A stretch of DNA of 33,501 nucleotides, taken from Acidimicrobiaceae bacterium. Lineage in GTDB: Bacteria > Actinomycetota > Acidimicrobiia > Acidimicrobiales > Palsa-688. The position numbers were made by a program, and so were the translations under genes. Shown here piece after piece: positions 31,305 through 33,501 of this stretch; the first letter of the stretch is position 1; every line of letters begins with the position of its first letter. Below the pieces are notes generated by a model that was given only the letters and a program-made list of their open reading frames with translations, ran no database searches and was not told the DNA's origin. Where the stretch lies: assembly GCA_003156795.1 (NCBI GenBank), contig PMHU01000149.1, positions 6,594 through 40,094 on the forward strand. Direction: 5' to 3'.

Positions 31305-31926
31305 GCTCGGGTTCGACCCATCGGGATCGACGGCTCGATCCACTCGCGACGTCATCATTCAAGCGGCATGGGAGTGCTTCAGGCAGTTCGGTCCACGCAA
31401 GACCACTATTGCCGACATCAGCCGGACAGCGAATCTGTCACGCGGAACCGTCTACCTGTACTTCAAGGACAAGTCCGCGATATTGCAAGCGACCGCGGAA
31501 AACGCGTCCAAGAGCTTCTACGCCGCTCTTGCAGATTCCATGCGCGGCCTCGTCTCTCTCGAGGAGCAGTTTGCCTCCGCGGCAGTATTCGTCTGCCGTT
31601 CCAAGCAGCAGCTCAGACACTGGGAGAAGCTTTTCGACGCCGAGGCGGTAGCCGTCCTGTTGACCTCGGACGGCGTCCTCTTGCGTGAGTGCGTGGAGTT
31701 CTTGAGCCCATATATCGAGTCGGCAACCGCGACAGGAGAGGTGCGGGCCGATCTCGACGTGGGATCCGCCGCCGAGTGGTTCGCTCGAATTCTCTTCTCG
31801 CTATACAGCACACCATCACCTCTCCTCGATCTCGATGACCCCGCGACCGTCAAGCGGTTTGTCGAGAGCCATGTAATCGCGGGGTTTGCGCCGCGACGTC
31901 AGACGCTCAGCCGAGCAAATCGATAA
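31297..31926 (+). CDS. TetR-family transcriptional regulator
   Basis: The 209-residue protein has an N-terminal TetR helix-turn-helix: VIIQAAWECFRQFGPRKTTI, then DISRTANLSRGTVYLYFKDK (about residues 18-58). An all-helical ligand domain follows. It lies inside the operon and overlaps the DUF35 gene by eight bases (GTGAATGA), so its level follows that of the operon. In catabolic clusters such regulators usually repress until a CoA-thioester intermediate binds. Likely targets are the divergent region 29528-29691 and perhaps 31927-32009. The ligand is unknown. GTG 31297 is used; ATG 31301 is out of frame. Confidence 0.92.
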   Translation: MNELGFDPSGSTARSTRDVIIQAAWECFRQFGPRKTTIADISRTANLSRGTVYLYFKDKSAILQATAENASKSFYAALADSMRGLVSLEEQFASAAVFVCRSKQQLRHWEKLFDAEAVAVLLTSDGVLLRECVEFLSPYIESATATGEVRADLDVGSAAEWFARILFSLYSTPSPLLDLDDPATVKRFVESHVIAGFAPRRQTLSRANR

Positions 31927-32009
31927 GTGGGACGCCGCCCGTCGCCGGCGGCCGCCTACCTTTAAGGTCATCCACAGTCCGAACCGTCAGATACAGGAAG
32001 GGAGAGCCG

Positions 32010-32798
32010 ATGCCCGACTTGCTCGTCAGCCAGGCTGGTCACATCACGGTCATGACCCTCAATCGGCCCGAGCAGTTGAACTCATTCACGAATGCGATGG
32101 CTTCGGGCCTGACAGACGCGATGGCAGAGTTTGACGCCGATCCCAACCAGTATGTGGCGATCATTACCGGCGCCGGTCAGCGAGCGTTCTCCGCCGGGCG
32201 CGATATGAAGGAGTTGGCTGCGACTTCCGAGGGCGGTCTGAAAGTGGAGCGATCCGATGTCGACCTCTGGGGTGTCGGATCGAGCCCGAAGCCGACGATC
32301 GCTGCCATCAACGGCTTGGCCGTTGCTGGAGGGTTCGAGCTGTCACTCAACTGCGACATCCGGGTGGCCTCGGAGGACTCGTGGTTCGGGCTGTTCGAAG
32401 TCAAACGCGGGATCATGGCGGGAGTAGGGACGAACCTCCTGGCCCGCTATCTCTCGCTTGGCGACGCTCTCTATCTGCTCATGACCGCGGACCGGATGTC
32501 GGCTCAGGACGCCTTCCAGCGAGGCCTCGTCCAAAAGGTCGTCCCGGCTGCTGACGTAATGGAATCTGCAATGTCGGTCGCCGAGAAGATCGTCGACAAC
32601 TCGCAGGTAGCGGTTCAGGCATCTAAGAAGGTGGCCTACTTCTCGCGCAATCATGGAATACGAGAGCAGTTCGAGTTGTACCGGGCGGTCAATCAACGTC
32701 TTCTGCTGTGCGAAGACCCGATGGAAGGAGTGACCGCCTTCGCGGAGAAGCGGGAGCCGCACTTCACCAACCGCTGGCCCATCCCACCATCCAGCTGA
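32010..32798 (+). CDS. enoyl-CoA hydratase/isomerase (crotonase)
   Basis: The 262-residue protein is of normal crotonase length, with VMTLNRPEQLNSFTNAM, the oxyanion strand AFSAGRDMKEL and AINGLAVAGGFELSLNCDIR. Unlike the copy at 22709-23626, it keeps both candidate catalytic Glu residues: one in GGFELSLNCD and one in FGLFEVKRG. It should hydrate a 2-enoyl-CoA, or isomerise it, in the cytoplasm. ATG 32010 has GGAAGGGAGAGCCG upstream, a strong ribosome site, after an 83-bp gap from the regulator. It is followed after five bases by an acyl-CoA ligase gene, so both belong to the operon. Confidence 0.93.
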   Translation: MPDLLVSQAGHITVMTLNRPEQLNSFTNAMASGLTDAMAEFDADPNQYVAIITGAGQRAFSAGRDMKELAATSEGGLKVERSDVDLWGVGSSPKPTIAAINGLAVAGGFELSLNCDIRVASEDSWFGLFEVKRGIMAGVGTNLLARYLSLGDALYLLMTADRMSAQDAFQRGLVQKVVPAADVMESAMSVAEKIVDNSQVAVQASKKVAYFSRNHGIREQFELYRAVNQRLLLCEDPMEGVTAFAEKREPHFTNRWPIPPSS

Positions 32799-32803
32799 GC
32801 ATC

Positions 32804-33501
32804 GTGACCGACCAGCGGCGGCGCCTCACGTCAACGTTTGCGCACCCACAAGCGGCGGTTTGGGGGGCTCCCGGTGGGCCCTGGCCGACCCAGACTCTTG
32901 ACCAGGCCATCGTCACCGACGACGAGACGGATCAACTGGTGGGACACGTTGCGGGTGGTCTCGCAGAAGCGGGTGTGCGCCGGGGCGACACGGTCGCGTG
33001 GCAGAGAGCCAACGGGCCGGAAGCGATCGCCCTGTTCCGAGCGGCGTGGCGCCTAGGAGCGGTTGCGGCGCCCATCCATCACCTGGCCGGGCCGAGCGAT
33101 CGAGACGAGGTCCTCGGCCGTCTACGGCCGTCTCTGTTCCTCGGGCCGACGGACCCGGTACCAACGAGTGACTCGCCAGCCGTCGCGTCAGAGCCGATCG
33201 AATCGGGCGACCTGGCGCTCGCACTCGGGACGTCTGGATCGACGGGAACCCCCAAGCTGGCCTTGCACACTCATCGGTCCCTGCTGTACAAGTCGCGGCA
33301 GATGGGCCAGGTCCATGGTCTCGGTCCGGGTGACTGCACCCTTCTTTGCGCGCCCCTCGCGCACATATCCGGCCTTCTCTACGGGGTCCTTCTTGGCGCC
33401 TGGGGTGTCAGGTCCGTGCCGATGGGGAAGTGGGACCCGGCCGTCGCCCTCGAACTGATCGAGCGTGAACGGGTTACGTTCATGATCGGGCCGCCCACCT
33501 T
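32804..33501 (+). CDS. AMP-dependent acyl-CoA ligase, cut by window end
   Basis: From GTG 32804 the frame stays open to the right edge (232 codons). It shows an N-terminal ANL domain: HVAGGLAEAGVRRGDTVAWQ, FRAAWRLGAVAAPIHH, and the ATP loop ALGTSGSTGTPKLALHTH near residue 150, then LCAPLAHISGLLYGVLLGAW. This is a second acyl-CoA ligase of the island, unlike the first (YFSSGTTADPKG loop). The stop lies outside the window, so the hinge and C-terminal Lys cannot be judged. It is five bases after the enoyl-CoA hydratase stop. It should make an acyl-CoA from a pathway acid; substrate unknown. Confidence 0.88.
   Translation, partial: MTDQRRRLTSTFAHPQAAVWGAPGGPWPTQTLDQAIVTDDETDQLVGHVAGGLAEAGVRRGDTVAWQRANGPEAIALFRAAWRLGAVAAPIHHLAGPSDRDEVLGRLRPSLFLGPTDPVPTSDSPAVASEPIESGDLALALGTSGSTGTPKLALHTHRSLLYKSRQMGQVHGLGPGDCTLLCAPLAHISGLLYGVLLGAWGVRSVPMGKWDPAVALELIERERVTFMIGPPT

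Noticed and set aside
1-33501. Mobile elements, CRISPR arrays, tRNA or rRNA genes
   Set aside because: No transposase or integrase motif, no regularly spaced repeat array and no cloverleaf-type sequence was noticed by reading; a covariance search was not possible.

Overview
The window is a GC-rich, densely packed chromosomal segment. It has many GTG starts, gene overlaps of 4-16 bp and a mycothiol-type enzyme family, which points to an actinomycete. An Acidimicrobiia-like or mycobacteria-related lineage is my inference and no marker gene confirms it. I saw no rRNA, tRNA, CRISPR array, insertion sequence or phage gene.

Left part (1-8.6 kb, mostly minus strand). A partial LysE-type exporter and a small VOC protein come first. 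A minus-strand run follows, read from 4827 down to 643: a short NfeD-like protein, a flotillin-like SPFH protein, a TauE/SafE permease and two bacterial PH-domain membrane proteins joined by a 4-bp overlap. Upstream of it lie three exported proteins: a lipoprotein, a PKD-like secreted protein and a small Gly/Ser/Ala-rich protein. Positions 6795-6960 are a repeat-rich non-coding island with two related hairpins, one ending in a U-tract in minus orientation, and a tandem 13-mer. It lies downstream of a short-chain dehydrogenase (SDR) plus mycothiol-dependent-isomerase-like operon.

Middle part (8.8-16.6 kb, mostly plus strand). This holds a Cys-based phosphatase, a SAM methyltransferase with an N-terminal winged-helix-like region, an SDR / nitroreductase / PaiB-like flavin gene set, a MacB/FtsX-type ABC exporter pair, and a small minus-strand protein with a CCPFF motif.

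Right part (16.7-33.5 kb). This looks like a CoA-thioester catabolic island. Plus strand: phosphatase, isochorismatase-fold protein, acyl-CoA ligase, acyl-CoA dehydrogenase, amidohydrolase, crotonase-fold protein and SDR. Minus strand: amidohydrolase, 800-aa tandem CaiB/BaiF CoA-transferase and a cytochrome P450 resembling the CYP124/125/142 group. Then a divergent plus-strand operon starts from a good promoter at 29606-29633: thiolase-like protein without its nucleophilic Cys, DUF35 zinc-ribbon/OB protein, TetR regulator, enoyl-CoA hydratase and an acyl-CoA ligase cut by the window end. Together they could oxidise, activate, dehydrogenate, hydrate and cleave a branched or polycyclic isoprenoid-like acid, as in steroid side-chain degradation. 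The substrate cannot be read from sequence. Several members have lost canonical catalytic residues, and two paralogous metal-dependent hydrolases sit in the cluster; these are the most interesting points.
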